Position numbers and translations under genes: made by a program. This document shows positions 55,323 through 63,956 of a DNA stretch of 64,000 nucleotides, in pieces. Under the pieces are notes generated by a model. It did not search any database, was not told the DNA's origin, and was given only the letters and a program-made list of their open reading frames with translations. Numbering within the stretch: the stretch's first letter is position 1; the number at the start of each line of letters is the position of its first letter. The DNA is from Minwuiaceae bacterium (lineage in GTDB: Bacteria > Pseudomonadota > Alphaproteobacteria > Minwuiales > Minwuiaceae): positions 62,001 through 126,000 of the forward strand of contig JANQEE010000006.1 in the NCBI GenBank assembly GCA_028278525.1, read 5' to 3'.

Positions 55323-56345
55323 ATGTTTGAATTCAAGGCCCTGCGGGCCGCCGCGCTGGCGTCGTCGGTCGCGCTGGTTTCCGGCCCGGCGCTGGCCGAC
55401 GTGGACATCAAGTTCACCCTGGACTGGAAGTTCCAGGGGCCGACGGCGGCGTTCCTGGTCGCCGCCGACAAGGGCTATTACGCCGAGGAAGGGCTGGACG
55501 TTGCGATCGACAGCGGCAACGGGTCGGCCGGCGCCGTGACGCGGGTGGCGAGCGGCGCCTACCAGATGGGCTTCGCCGACATCAACGCGCTGGTCGATTT
55601 CAACGTGAAGAACCCCGGCCAGTCGGTAAAGGCGGTGATGATGGCCTACGACGCGCCGCCGTTCTCGCTGTTCACGCTCCGCGCCAACGGCATCGAGAGC
55701 GCGAAGGACATGATCGGCCGCAAGCTGGGGGCGCCGGTCTTCGACGCCTCCTACAAACTGTTCCCCGCGTTTGCGAGCGAAGCCGGCATCGACGAGGCCA
55801 AGGTCGAGCGGGTCAACATGGACCCGGCTTTGCGCGAGACCATGCTGGTCCGCGGCCAGGTCGACTTCATCTCCGGCCACTATTTCTCGTCGATGCTGGA
55901 CCTGAAGTCGAAGGGCGTGGCGGAAGCGGACATCAAATACTTCCTGTACGCCGACTACGGCATGGACTTCTACGGCAATGCGGTGATCGCCTCGGGCGGC
56001 TTCATCGAGAGCAATCCGGAGGCGGTGGCGGGCTTCATCCGCGCCACCATCCGCGGCTGGAAGGACGTGATCGCCGACCCGCAAGGCGCGGTCGAGATCG
56101 TCGCCAAGTCCGACCCGCTGATCGACAAGGCGCTGGAGGTCGAGCGGCTGAACCTGGCGCTGGACGTCAACGTGCTGACGCCGCATGTGAAAGAGAACGG
56201 CATCGGCGATGTCGACGAGGCGCGCCTGCGCAACGCCATCGCGCAGCTTGCCATCGCCTACAAGCTGGCGTCGACGCCGGAACCGGTGGATGTCTGGACC
56301 TCCGAATTCCTGCCACCGGCGGAAGACCGCATGCTGTCTCGCTGA
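55323..56345 (+). CDS. ABC transporter substrate-binding protein (NMT1/THI5-like)
   Basis: A 340-aa periplasmic protein with signal peptide ending ALADVDIK. Seen: FTLDWKFQGPTAAFLVAADKGYYAEEGLDV (SsuA/THI5 start), a two-lobe fold and a C-terminal EPVDVWT. The family binds sulfonates, nitrate, thiamine-precursor pyrimidines or aromatic acids; the ligand here is not clear. It heads a three-gene operon with ATPase and permease 21 and 0 bases apart. Confidence 0.9.
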   Translation: MFEFKALRAAALASSVALVSGPALADVDIKFTLDWKFQGPTAAFLVAADKGYYAEEGLDVAIDSGNGSAGAVTRVASGAYQMGFADINALVDFNVKNPGQSVKAVMMAYDAPPFSLFTLRANGIESAKDMIGRKLGAPVFDASYKLFPAFASEAGIDEAKVERVNMDPALRETMLVRGQVDFISGHYFSSMLDLKSKGVAEADIKYFLYADYGMDFYGNAVIASGGFIESNPEAVAGFIRATIRGWKDVIADPQGAVEIVAKSDPLIDKALEVERLNLALDVNVLTPHVKENGIGDVDEARLRNAIAQLAIAYKLASTPEPVDVWTSEFLPPAEDRMLSR

Positions 56346-56366
56346 CGCGCTAAGACCGCAGCCGGC

Positions 56367-57155
56367 GTGACGCCCTTCGTCGAACTCGACCGGGTCACCA
56401 TGACATATGGCGGCCCGGACGCAGGCACGCCCGCGGTCGCCGATGCGTCGCTGACCATCGGCCGCGGCGAATTCGTTGCCGTGGTCGGGCCATCCGGTTG
56501 CGGCAAGTCTTCGCTGCTGAAGATCGTCTCCGGCCTGATGCCCACCGACTCCGGCACGGCGCGGGTGGACGGCGAAACCGTGTCGGGGCCGCTGACCATG
56601 GTGGGCATGGCGTTCCAGAACGCCACCTTGCTGCCGTGGCGGACCACGCTGGAAAACGTCCTGCTGCCGTTGGAGGTGAGCCGCGCTCACCGCCGGTCGT
56701 TTCGCCGCAAGCGGGCGGAACACGAGGCCGCGGCGCGGTCGCTGCTGAAGACCGTCGGGCTGGACGGCTACGAGGACCATGCGCCGCACGAACTGTCCGG
56801 CGGCATGCAGCAGCGGGCCTCGCTCTGCCGGGCCTTGATTCACAGCCCCGACCTTTTGTTGCTGGACGAGCCGTTCGCGGCGCTGGACGCCTTCACCCGG
56901 GAAGAATTGTGGGGCGTGCTGCAGGATCTCTGGCGGGAGCGCCAGTTCACGGTGATCCTGGTGACCCACGATCTGCGCGAAGCGGTCTATCTGGCGGACC
57001 GGGTCTATGTGGTGAGCAAGCGGCCCGGCCGCATCGTCTACGAGCGCCCGGTGCCGTTGCCCCGGCCGCGCACACTGGAGTCCACGTTCGAGCAGGATTT
57101 CGTCGACCTGGTGCATCGCCTCCGCGATCATATCGGCGAGGTCAGGGCCGCATGA
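56367..57155 (+). CDS. ABC transporter ATP-binding protein
   Basis: A 262-aa ATPase of the nitrate/sulfonate/taurine class, GTG start. Walker A GPSGCGKSSLLK, Q-loop GMAFQNATLLPWRTT, signature LSGGMQQRASLCRAL, Walker B LLLLDEPFAALD, and H-loop VTHDLREAVYLADR. It energises the importer encoded around it. The TGA overlaps the permease ATG. Confidence 0.95.
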   Translation: MTPFVELDRVTMTYGGPDAGTPAVADASLTIGRGEFVAVVGPSGCGKSSLLKIVSGLMPTDSGTARVDGETVSGPLTMVGMAFQNATLLPWRTTLENVLLPLEVSRAHRRSFRRKRAEHEAAARSLLKTVGLDGYEDHAPHELSGGMQQRASLCRALIHSPDLLLLDEPFAALDAFTREELWGVLQDLWRERQFTVILVTHDLREAVYLADRVYVVSKRPGRIVYERPVPLPRPRTLESTFEQDFVDLVHRLRDHIGEVRAA

Positions 57156-57913
57156 CGACGCGTCTCAAGCTCGCTCCGTGGATCGCCACCATCGGCCTGT
57201 TCGTGTTCTGGGAACTGGTCTGCCGGCTGTTTTCCATCCCCGAGTTCGTGTTGCCGGCGCCGAGCCAGGCGATGGCCGCGCTGATCGAATTCTGGCCGGC
57301 GATCTGGCAGAACGCCTTCTACACCTTCTGGGTGACGATGGTCGGCTTCGCCATGGCGGTCGTGTTCGGGCTGGTCCTGGGGCTGGTGACCGGCGCGTCG
57401 GCGCTGGTCTATTCGGCGATCTATCCGTTGCTGGTCGGCTTCAACAGCATCCCGAAAGTGGCGATCGTGCCGGTGCTGGTGGTCTGGTTCGGCATCGGCA
57501 CGATTCCAGCCGTGCTGACCGCCTTCACCATCTCGTTCTTTCCGATCGTCGTGAACGTCGCCACCGGCCTCGCGACCCTGGAGCCGGAGCTTCGCGACGT
57601 GTTGCGCTCGCTCGGCGCGCGCAAGGTCGACATCCTGCTGAAGGTCGGGCTGCCGCGGTCGATGCCCTATTTCTTCGCGTCGCTGAAGGTGGCGATCACG
57701 CTTGCCTTCGTCGGCACGGTGATTTCCGAGACGGTTGCCGGCAACGCCGGCATGGGGCACTTGATGCTGAGCGCGTCGTCGAGTTTCCGCGTGCCGCTGG
57801 TGTTCGCCGGCCTGCTGGTGATCGCGGTCATGGGCGTCGGCATGTACGCGATCTTCGCGCTGGCGGAACGCCGTTTCGTCGGTTGGGCGTTCCGCGGGGC
57901 CGACGCGGCATAG
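57152..57913 (+). CDS. ABC transporter permease
   Basis: A 253-aa membrane protein of the SsuC/TauC type, about six helices. It starts MTTRLKLAPWIATIGLFVFW. The EAA loop is ELRDVLRSLGARKVDILLKVGLPRSMP, before VAITLAFVGTVISETVAG. Translationally coupled to the ATPase (ATGA). It ends 5 bases from the convergent sulfotransferase gene. Confidence 0.94.
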   Translation: MTTRLKLAPWIATIGLFVFWELVCRLFSIPEFVLPAPSQAMAALIEFWPAIWQNAFYTFWVTMVGFAMAVVFGLVLGLVTGASALVYSAIYPLLVGFNSIPKVAIVPVLVVWFGIGTIPAVLTAFTISFFPIVVNVATGLATLEPELRDVLRSLGARKVDILLKVGLPRSMPYFFASLKVAITLAFVGTVISETVAGNAGMGHLMLSASSSFRVPLVFAGLLVIAVMGVGMYAIFALAERRFVGWAFRGADAA

Positions 57914-57918
57914 AGGGG

Positions 57919-58674
57919 CTAGGCCGTAAAGCGGTAGCCGAACTTTTCCGCGGTGCCTTCAACCATGGACCAGACGTTCTTCGCTTGTTCCAACGTCAGG
58001 TTTTCCCGCCATCGCCCTACCCGAACCGCGTGGTCGGGACGGGAGTAGCTGCGCGAGGTCTTGGCCTCGACAAAGCGTTCGTTGTTGGAATCCTGGACTC
58101 TGTCCGACCACGCGGCGACCGCCTCCACGGCGTCCGCCACCGGCAGGCCGATGGTTCGGCAGACCTTCTCGGCGAAGGCGGCGGGGTTGGCGATCATCTC
58201 CTCGAAGCGGACCAGGGTTGCGCGGCCTTCGACCTGGCGGAAACCGTGCCGGTTTATGTAAGTCCAGTGATGCGCGCACCGTTCGAGAAGCGGGCGTTGC
58301 AGCCAGTCCCGCCAATCCGGCGGGCGCGGATGGTGCCCCCAGGCCTTTGCGATTCCGATTCGAAGCGAGCAAACGGTGTCCAGTGGGTGACGAACGATCC
58401 AGAACAAAGCCGTATTCGGCTTTGCCTGAAGGAACGCGTCCAAAGGGAACGACAGGCCGGGTGTGGGTGGGAATCCGTCGCTTTCGCGCGGGACTTTGAA
58501 AGCTGCCGGGCTCGAGAAATCTGTTGCGACGACGTCGCTGAACGGCGGTTCGCTGGCGTACGTGTAGTGAGGCAGATGCTCGAACAGCTCGCCGAAGATC
58601 GACGTGCCGCTCCGGCCGCAGCCCAGGATCATGGCATCGGGAAGGGACTCGGCCGGTAGCGCGCGCTCCGCCAT
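57919..58674 (-). CDS. Sulfotransferase family protein
   Basis: A 251-aa protein with the 5'-phosphosulfate loop ILGCGRSGTSIFGELF near residue 17 and the 3'-phosphate site FWIVRHPLDTVCSLR. A PAPS-dependent transfer of sulfate to an unknown acceptor is predicted. The start follows the GNAT stop directly (TGA then ATG), so the two form one transcript. Confidence 0.87.
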   Translation of the reverse strand: MAERALPAESLPDAMILGCGRSGTSIFGELFEHLPHYTYASEPPFSDVVATDFSSPAAFKVPRESDGFPPTPGLSFPLDAFLQAKPNTALFWIVRHPLDTVCSLRIGIAKAWGHHPRPPDWRDWLQRPLLERCAHHWTYINRHGFRQVEGRATLVRFEEMIANPAAFAEKVCRTIGLPVADAVEAVAAWSDRVQDSNNERFVEAKTSRSYSRPDHAVRVGRWRENLTLEQAKNVWSMVEGTAEKFGYRFTA

Positions 58675-59151
58675 TCAGGCGAGGTCCTTCTCGAAGCGCC
58701 AGACCTGCAGGGCGTACGGACCCTCGGACGTTTCCACCATTTCGTCGATGGCCCCCACGTTGTGCCAGCCCGACTTCTCGTAGAATCGGGCGGCCCGGTC
58801 GTTGCCGATGACGCAGGTGAGGAACGCACGGTTATAGCCAGCGGCGGCGAGACGGGCTTCGCCGTCGGCCAGCAGTTTCGCCGCGACGCCGTGCCCGCGC
58901 GCCTCCGGCGCGACGAATAGTTGATAAAGCTCGTCGTGCTTGATGGCGCAGAACCCAATCGGTTGCCCCACCGGGCCCGCCGTCGTCGTGTCGGGCAGCA
59001 GCGGCGCGAGACGGTCTGCGAAACTCTGCAAGGTCCGCAGCTGCACCAGGGTATCGGGTGACAGCGGAGCATGGGTCTCGTGCCAGGCGGCGTGCCAAAG
59101 CCGAGCCAGGGCGTGCAGGTCTAACATTTCGGCGGGGCGTAACGCAGGCAT
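58675..59151 (-). CDS. GNAT family N-acetyltransferase
   Basis: A 158-aa acetyltransferase. Acetyl-CoA-binding motif ELYQLFVAPEARGHGVAAKLL (R-x2-G-x-A type), then CVIGNDRAARFYEKSGW. Start at the ATG 59151 (MPALRPAEMLDLHALARLW). It lies directly upstream of the sulfotransferase. Substrate is unknown. Confidence 0.9.
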   Translation of the reverse strand: MPALRPAEMLDLHALARLWHAAWHETHAPLSPDTLVQLRTLQSFADRLAPLLPDTTTAGPVGQPIGFCAIKHDELYQLFVAPEARGHGVAAKLLADGEARLAAAGYNRAFLTCVIGNDRAARFYEKSGWHNVGAIDEMVETSEGPYALQVWRFEKDLA

Positions 59152-59207
59152 GGATGACCGATTCCCAAAAGGTGTGTGCTCGGAAGCGACCCTATACCGG
59201 CACAGGC

Positions 59208-59240
59208 CGTTATTGCGAGCGGAGCGAAGCAATCTTGTGA
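59208..59240. repeat. GTCATTGCGAGCGAAGCG-type repeat, copy 2
   Basis: GTTATTGCGAGCGGAGCGA followed by AGCAATC, near-identical to the unit at 55074. The rest of 59152-59415 carries no gene; the last 20 bases hold the ribosome site of the TAXI gene. Confidence 0.5.
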
Positions 59241-59415
59241 GTTTGCGCGTTTTGTGTCCGGGATCACTGCAGGCCCATGGATTGCCTGCGCCGCGCATCC
59301 CGGCGGTTTCGGTGTTTCGCAGCCCGGACCGGTGTGTAGTATAAAGCTGTGGGGGTAGACGTACGGGCGCGCTGCCGGCCAAACGGCCTGTGGGCCGACG
59401 ACTGGGAGAGGTGCG

Positions 59416-60363
59416 ATGGGAGTCATGAGATTGGCCCTTGGCGCAGCCTTTATGCTGCTGGCGGGGCAGGTGCAGGCGCAAACGGTCACACTCGGCGCGG
59501 CGGCGAGCGGCGGGACCGACCAGATCGGCAAAGCGCTGGCGGCGGTCGTGTCGGCGTACTCGGCGCTGGAGATGCAGCGCCGGGAAATGGCCGACACCGC
59601 GGATTACATGCCGCTGGTCGACAGCGGAGAGATCGAGTTCGGCATCGCCGATATCGTCCAGACCTGGTTCGCGTTTCAAGGCAAGGGCATTTCGAACGGA
59701 CGGCCGATGCTGGACCTGCGGCTGGCGGCGGTGCTGATGCCGTTCCGCGCCGGTTTCGTGGTGCCCGAGGAATCCGACGTCAGAACGGTGGCGGACCTGG
59801 CGGGCCGGAACGTTCCGGCCTTCGGCGAAGGCGTGCTGGGCGATCACATGGTGCGCGCCTTTCTCGCCAATGCCGGTATGACGATGGTCGATGTGAAGGC
59901 CGTGCCCGTGTCGGACTTCGTTGGCATGTGGGACAGCTTCAAACAGGGCAGGATCGACGTGACCATCGTAGCGGTCGGGTCCGGCTGGAACATGGGGATC
60001 GACCGCCCGAAAGGCGGCCTGCGGCTGCTGTCGTTCGAGGATACGCCGGACAAGCTGCAGGCGATGCAGCGCCTGCTGCCGCAGATGTCCCTGACGACGG
60101 CGGCGCCGAGCCCGGCGCTGTCCGCCACGACCGTGCCGGTCACCGTGATGTCCTACCCGCACACCCTGTTCGTCAACAAGAAGGTGCCGGACGAAACCGT
60201 GTACGAGGCGGTTAGGGCGCTGCACGAGAACGAAAAGCTGTTGCTGGAGAGCGGGCCGTTCTGGAGGGACTTCGAGAACGGGCACATGGCCGACGACGTC
60301 GACGTGCCGTTCCACCCCGGCGCGATCAAGTTCTACGAGGAGGCCGGCGTCTGGAAGCGCTGA
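59416..60363 (+). CDS. TAXI family TRAP transporter solute-binding protein
   Basis: A 315-aa periplasmic protein. Signal peptide ends VQAQTVT; GAAASGGTDQIGKALAAV and GEIEFGIADIVQTWFAFQG match TAXI-type binding proteins, and the C-terminus HPGAIKFYEEAGVWK is characteristic. The ligand is unknown. GAGAGG precedes the ATG. No permease is directly adjacent; one may lie past the right edge with the second binding protein. Confidence 0.9.
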   Translation: MGVMRLALGAAFMLLAGQVQAQTVTLGAAASGGTDQIGKALAAVVSAYSALEMQRREMADTADYMPLVDSGEIEFGIADIVQTWFAFQGKGISNGRPMLDLRLAAVLMPFRAGFVVPEESDVRTVADLAGRNVPAFGEGVLGDHMVRAFLANAGMTMVDVKAVPVSDFVGMWDSFKQGRIDVTIVAVGSGWNMGIDRPKGGLRLLSFEDTPDKLQAMQRLLPQMSLTTAAPSPALSATTVPVTVMSYPHTLFVNKKVPDETVYEAVRALHENEKLLLESGPFWRDFENGHMADDVDVPFHPGAIKFYEEAGVWKR

Positions 60364-60384
60364 GCCCCGGTTTGGAAAGTGCTT

Positions 60385-61266
60385 ATGCTTGAAGGGTTCG
60401 AACGGCGGCGGGTCGCCGTGGACGGCGCGGAAATTCATCTCGCGACCGGCGGTGACGGCCCGCCGCTGTTGCTGTTGCACGGATATCCGCAGAACCATCT
60501 GATCTGGCACGCGGTCGCGCCGCGCCTGGCCGCGCGTTTCACGCTGGTGATGCCGGACCTGCGCGGCTACGGCGAGAGTGTGGGGCCGGCGCCGGACGCG
60601 GAGAACGTCCTCTATTCGAAGCGGACGATGGCCGCGGACATGGTCGCGGCGATGAGTGCGCTGGGCCACGAGCGGTTCGGGTTGGCCGGACACGACCGCG
60701 GCGGCCGCGTCGCCTACAGGCTGACCTTGGACCACCCCGAACGGGTGACGCGTCTCGCGGCGCTGGACATCGTGCCGACCCTGGACGTCTGGACCGAGAT
60801 GACCTGGAAAGGCGCGCTCGCCGGCTTTCACTGGCCGTTCCTGGCGCAGCCGGCGCCGCTGCCGGAACGCATGATCGGGGCCGATCCGGACCTGTTCATC
60901 GGCCACCTGATCGAGCGCTGGGCCGGCGATCCCGCCAAGCTGGCGCCGGCGGCGATGGCCGCCTATCTGAAACAGTTTCATAATCCGGACGTGATCGCGG
61001 CGACCTGCGCCGACTATCGCGCCGGCGCCACGGTCGACATGGATCACGACCGGGCCGACCGCGAGGCAGGGAGGAAGATCGGCTGCCCGGTACTGCTGGT
61101 CTGGGCGCGCGGCTACCTCACCGCCAAGACCGGATCACCGATCGATGCGTGGCGCCACTGGGCCGACGACGTGCGGGAAGCGCCGCTCGACTGCGGCCAC
61201 TTCGTCGCCGAAGAAGAACCGGACGCCTGCGCCGCGGCGCTGATCGATTTCTTCGGCGACGATTAA
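60385..61266 (+). CDS. Alpha/beta hydrolase, haloacetate (fluoroacetate) dehalogenase-like
   Basis: A 293-aa hydrolase. Nucleophile Asp104 in AGHDRGGRVAYRL, with Arg105 and Arg108 that would bind carboxylate. ALDIVPT supplies the catalytic Asp128. FHWPFLAQPAPLPE gives His149 and Trp150 and CADYRAGA gives Tyr211, the halide/fluoride-binding trio of fluoroacetate dehalogenase. GHFVAEE holds the catalytic His272. The ATG at 60385 has GGAAAG upstream; a GTG at 60379 is less likely. Activity on fluoroacetate or other 2-haloacids is inferred from these residues only. It lies 21 bases after a TAXI gene. Confidence 0.85.
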   Translation: MLEGFERRRVAVDGAEIHLATGGDGPPLLLLHGYPQNHLIWHAVAPRLAARFTLVMPDLRGYGESVGPAPDAENVLYSKRTMAADMVAAMSALGHERFGLAGHDRGGRVAYRLTLDHPERVTRLAALDIVPTLDVWTEMTWKGALAGFHWPFLAQPAPLPERMIGADPDLFIGHLIERWAGDPAKLAPAAMAAYLKQFHNPDVIAATCADYRAGATVDMDHDRADREAGRKIGCPVLLVWARGYLTAKTGSPIDAWRHWADDVREAPLDCGHFVAEEEPDACAAALIDFFGDD

Positions 61267-61280
61267 GTGGCGAACCGGCC

Positions 61281-62453
61281 TCAGGCCAAGCTGTCGTAGA
61301 CGCGTTTCTCAAAGTCGAGGAACAGCGGCAGCGACTTCTCGTCGGCGAACGGCAGGACCTGGGTGGCGTAGACGCCGCCGATGCCGTTCTTCGGATCGAT
61401 CCAGTAGTAGGAATTGGCGAGCCCGGCCCAGGCGAGGCTGCCGGCGGGTCGCCCGGTCGGCGCCGTTTCCTCGTTGATCATGAACGACAGGCCCCAGCTC
61501 TTTTCGAGGCCGGGGAAGAACTCGGCGTCGTTCGAAAGATCCGGCGCGGCGGTCTTCAGGACCGAGACGCGGCAGTCGCCCATCTGGTTTTGCGACATCA
61601 TCGCCACCGTCTCGGGCTTCAGCACCTGGTGGCCGTTCGCCCGGCCCTGGTTCAGGATCATGCGGACGAATTTGGCGTAGTCGCGGACCGTGGAATAGAG
61701 GCCGCCGCCGCCCATCTCGAATTCCGGGTTCTGCTCGATCTCCAGATCTTCCAGCACGTCGAACTGCTGGTTGTCGCCGCGCGCGTGGATCTTCGCGAGA
61801 CGGCTGCGCATGTCGGACGTGATCCTGAACGCGGTGTCGGCCATGCCGAGCGGGGCGAAGATGTTCTCCTGCATGTAGGCGCCGAGCTTTTGGCCGCTCA
61901 CCTGCTCGACCATCTTGCCGGCCCAGTCGATGTTGATGCCGTATTCCCAGCGCTCGCCCGGATCGAACAGCAGCGGGGTCTTAAGCGCGGCGTCCTCGCA
62001 GGTGGTGATGCCGGGCAGGTCCGCCGCCTCCTGATACTTCGCGATCGGATCCTGCCAGATCTCGTACGCGAAGCCCGCCGTATGCGTGAGCAGGTGGCGC
62101 AGTGTGATCGGCCGTTTCGCGCCGCGGGTAATCGGGTGTCCGTCCTTATCGAAGCCTTCCAGCACCGGTACGTCGGCCAGGTAGGGGATGACGTCGCTGG
62201 CCGGCGCGTCGAGGTCGAGTTTGCCCTGCTCGACCAACTGCATCGCCGCAGCGCCGGTGACCGCCTTGGTCATGGACGCGATCCAGACCACGGTGTCGGG
62301 TGTCATGGTCTCGCCGGCGCCGAGTACGCGCTCGCCGAACCCGCCTTCGTAGATGGTCTCGTCGCCGTTGGTCGCCAGCGCGACGACGCCGGGGACGCCG
62401 CCGTCGGCAACGGATGCCTGCAGCAACGTGTCGACTGATTGCTGTAAGGACAT
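61281..62453 (-). CDS. Serine hydrolase (beta-lactamase-related esterase)
   Basis: A 390-aa protein with SxxK in WIASMTKAVTGAAAMQL and YxN in WEYGINIDWAGK, as in EstB-type class C-like hydrolases. No signal peptide is visible. Predicted cytosolic esterase or amidase, convergent with the dehalogenase-like gene. Confidence 0.9.
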   Translation of the reverse strand: MSLQQSVDTLLQASVADGGVPGVVALATNGDETIYEGGFGERVLGAGETMTPDTVVWIASMTKAVTGAAAMQLVEQGKLDLDAPASDVIPYLADVPVLEGFDKDGHPITRGAKRPITLRHLLTHTAGFAYEIWQDPIAKYQEAADLPGITTCEDAALKTPLLFDPGERWEYGINIDWAGKMVEQVSGQKLGAYMQENIFAPLGMADTAFRITSDMRSRLAKIHARGDNQQFDVLEDLEIEQNPEFEMGGGGLYSTVRDYAKFVRMILNQGRANGHQVLKPETVAMMSQNQMGDCRVSVLKTAAPDLSNDAEFFPGLEKSWGLSFMINEETAPTGRPAGSLAWAGLANSYYWIDPKNGIGGVYATQVLPFADEKSLPLFLDFEKRVYDSLA

Positions 62454-62710
62454 GATCGGGGTTCCTCCAAAGATCTGTTCTTTTATCGAAATCGCCAGAT
62501 TGGCGACAATGGCACAGTTTCGTGCAACCGGCAGCCATTTTTAGGGCAAATGAGATATGTCGAATGAGCTATCTCTCTGCGCCGAACCGTCTTACTTGCG
62601 GTGGGCGCGGCGGGATGCAACTCTTGCCCTAATCCGGCTTTGAAGCTGGAAGTTGAATTGCCGCGAACCACCGGTTCACAGGCGGCTAGGGATTGAAAGG
62701 GAGGAAGCGC

Positions 62711-63682
62711 ATGAAAACCGTATCCAAGATATTGTCGTTCGCCGCGCCGCTGGCGCTTGGCGTAACACTCGCCGCGTCGGCCCAGGCCGACACGTTCGTC
62801 CGTATGGTCTCGGGGCCGGCCGGCGGGAGCTGGTATCCGCTTGGCGCGAAGATCTCGGAAGTGCTCGGCAAGACGGTGCCGGGCATCGCCACGTCGAACG
62901 GGCCGGGCGGCGGCGTGTCCAATGTGCAGGACGTGAACAAGGGCGAGGCCGAGATCGGCTGGTCCTATGCGCACACCGCTTACAACGGCTTCAACGGCCA
63001 GGGCAAGTTCACCAAGCCGCAGAAGAACATCCGCTATTTCGCGACACTCTACCCGGCGGCCCTGCAGACGGTGGTGCCGAAGGATTCGAAGGTCGAGTCC
63101 TACGCCGAACTGAAAGACAAGAACATCAGCCCGGGCAAGGCGAAATGGTCCGGCTATGCGGCGACCGAACGCCTGCTGACCTACTACGGCTATTCAGTGG
63201 AGGACGTGCGCAAGAACGGCGGCACGGTGCACAACGTGTCGTACAGCGATTCCGTGGCGCTGATGAAGGACGGGCATATCGAGGCTTTCATGGCGCTGAC
63301 CAGCGTGCCGCAGGCGTCTCTGATCGACCTGAACTTCAATCCGGGCGTCCGGTTCCTGGGTGTGGACGACGATGTGCGCAAGAAGTTCCTGGCCGACAAC
63401 CCGGGTTACATCGACACGGTGATCCCGCAGTCCGCTTACGAAAATCTACCGGGCGATGTGCCGACGCTCGGCGTCGTCACCGTGCTGCTGGTCAACAAGG
63501 ACCTGCCGGACGACATCGTCTATCAGATGGCCAAATCGCTCTGGGATAACCACGGCGAGTTCGTCAAGGTCAAGGACATCTGGAACAGCGTGAAGATGGA
63601 AGACGGCCTGCTCGGCGCGTCCGTGCCGATCCATCCCGGCGCGAAGAAGTTCTACGACGAGGTCGGCGTTCAGCAGAAGTAG
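62711..63682 (+). CDS. TAXI family TRAP transporter solute-binding protein
   Basis: A 323-aa periplasmic protein from the ATG at 62711 with GGGAGGAAG upstream. Signal peptide ends ASAQADTF; FVRMVSGPAGGSWYPLG and EIGWSYAHTAYNGFNG match TAXI binding proteins, and HPGAKKFYDEVG ends it. The second such protein in 4 kb, and distinct in sequence from the first. Confidence 0.92.
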   Translation: MKTVSKILSFAAPLALGVTLAASAQADTFVRMVSGPAGGSWYPLGAKISEVLGKTVPGIATSNGPGGGVSNVQDVNKGEAEIGWSYAHTAYNGFNGQGKFTKPQKNIRYFATLYPAALQTVVPKDSKVESYAELKDKNISPGKAKWSGYAATERLLTYYGYSVEDVRKNGGTVHNVSYSDSVALMKDGHIEAFMALTSVPQASLIDLNFNPGVRFLGVDDDVRKKFLADNPGYIDTVIPQSAYENLPGDVPTLGVVTVLLVNKDLPDDIVYQMAKSLWDNHGEFVKVKDIWNSVKMEDGLLGASVPIHPGAKKFYDEVGVQQK

Positions 63683-63753
63683 GCTGGCGGTGCCGGTTGC
63701 CGCCCTTCGAGACGGCCCTTCGGGCCTCCTCAGGACGAGGCCTGTGCCTGGTT

Positions 63754-63796
63754 CCCTCTCCCTCCGCTTGCGGGGGAGAGGGTAGGGTGAGGGGGG
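63754..63796 (+). repeat. Dispersed palindromic repeat, copy C
   Basis: CCCTCTCCCTCCGC / GCGGGGGAGAGGG around TT, then TAGGGTGAGGGGGG. Same family as copies A, B and D. Confidence 0.75.
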
Positions 63797-63889
63797 CGTC
63801 GACGTAGATTGCTGGCGGTGGCGAGTTGTCGTAGAGCCGGGACAGGTGTTGTTTCAATTGCGGCTTCCCGTTTCGCGTTGAGGGGCTTC

Positions 63890-63929
63890 ACCCCCTCACC
63901 CAACCCTCTCCCCCTCTAGGGGGCGAGGG
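63890..63929 (-). repeat. Dispersed palindromic repeat, copy D (inverted to copy C)
   Basis: CCCCCTCACCCAA followed by CCCTCTCCCCCT / AGGGGGCGAGGG with a CT loop. The C/D pair repeats the head-to-head layout of A/B. Confidence 0.75.
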
Positions 63930-63956
63930 CTTTCTCTGACCTCAGTGCGGGTGTTC

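Noticed and set aside
55227-57131. 634-codon minus-strand open frame antisense to the ABC importer
   Set aside because: The plus strand has complete, overlapping and motif-rich transporter genes; the minus frame is His/Arg/Asp-rich without known motifs.
58675-61047. 790-codon minus-strand open frame
   Set aside because: The part above 59151 is antisense to the TAXI and dehalogenase genes; only the acetyltransferase at its 3' end is real.
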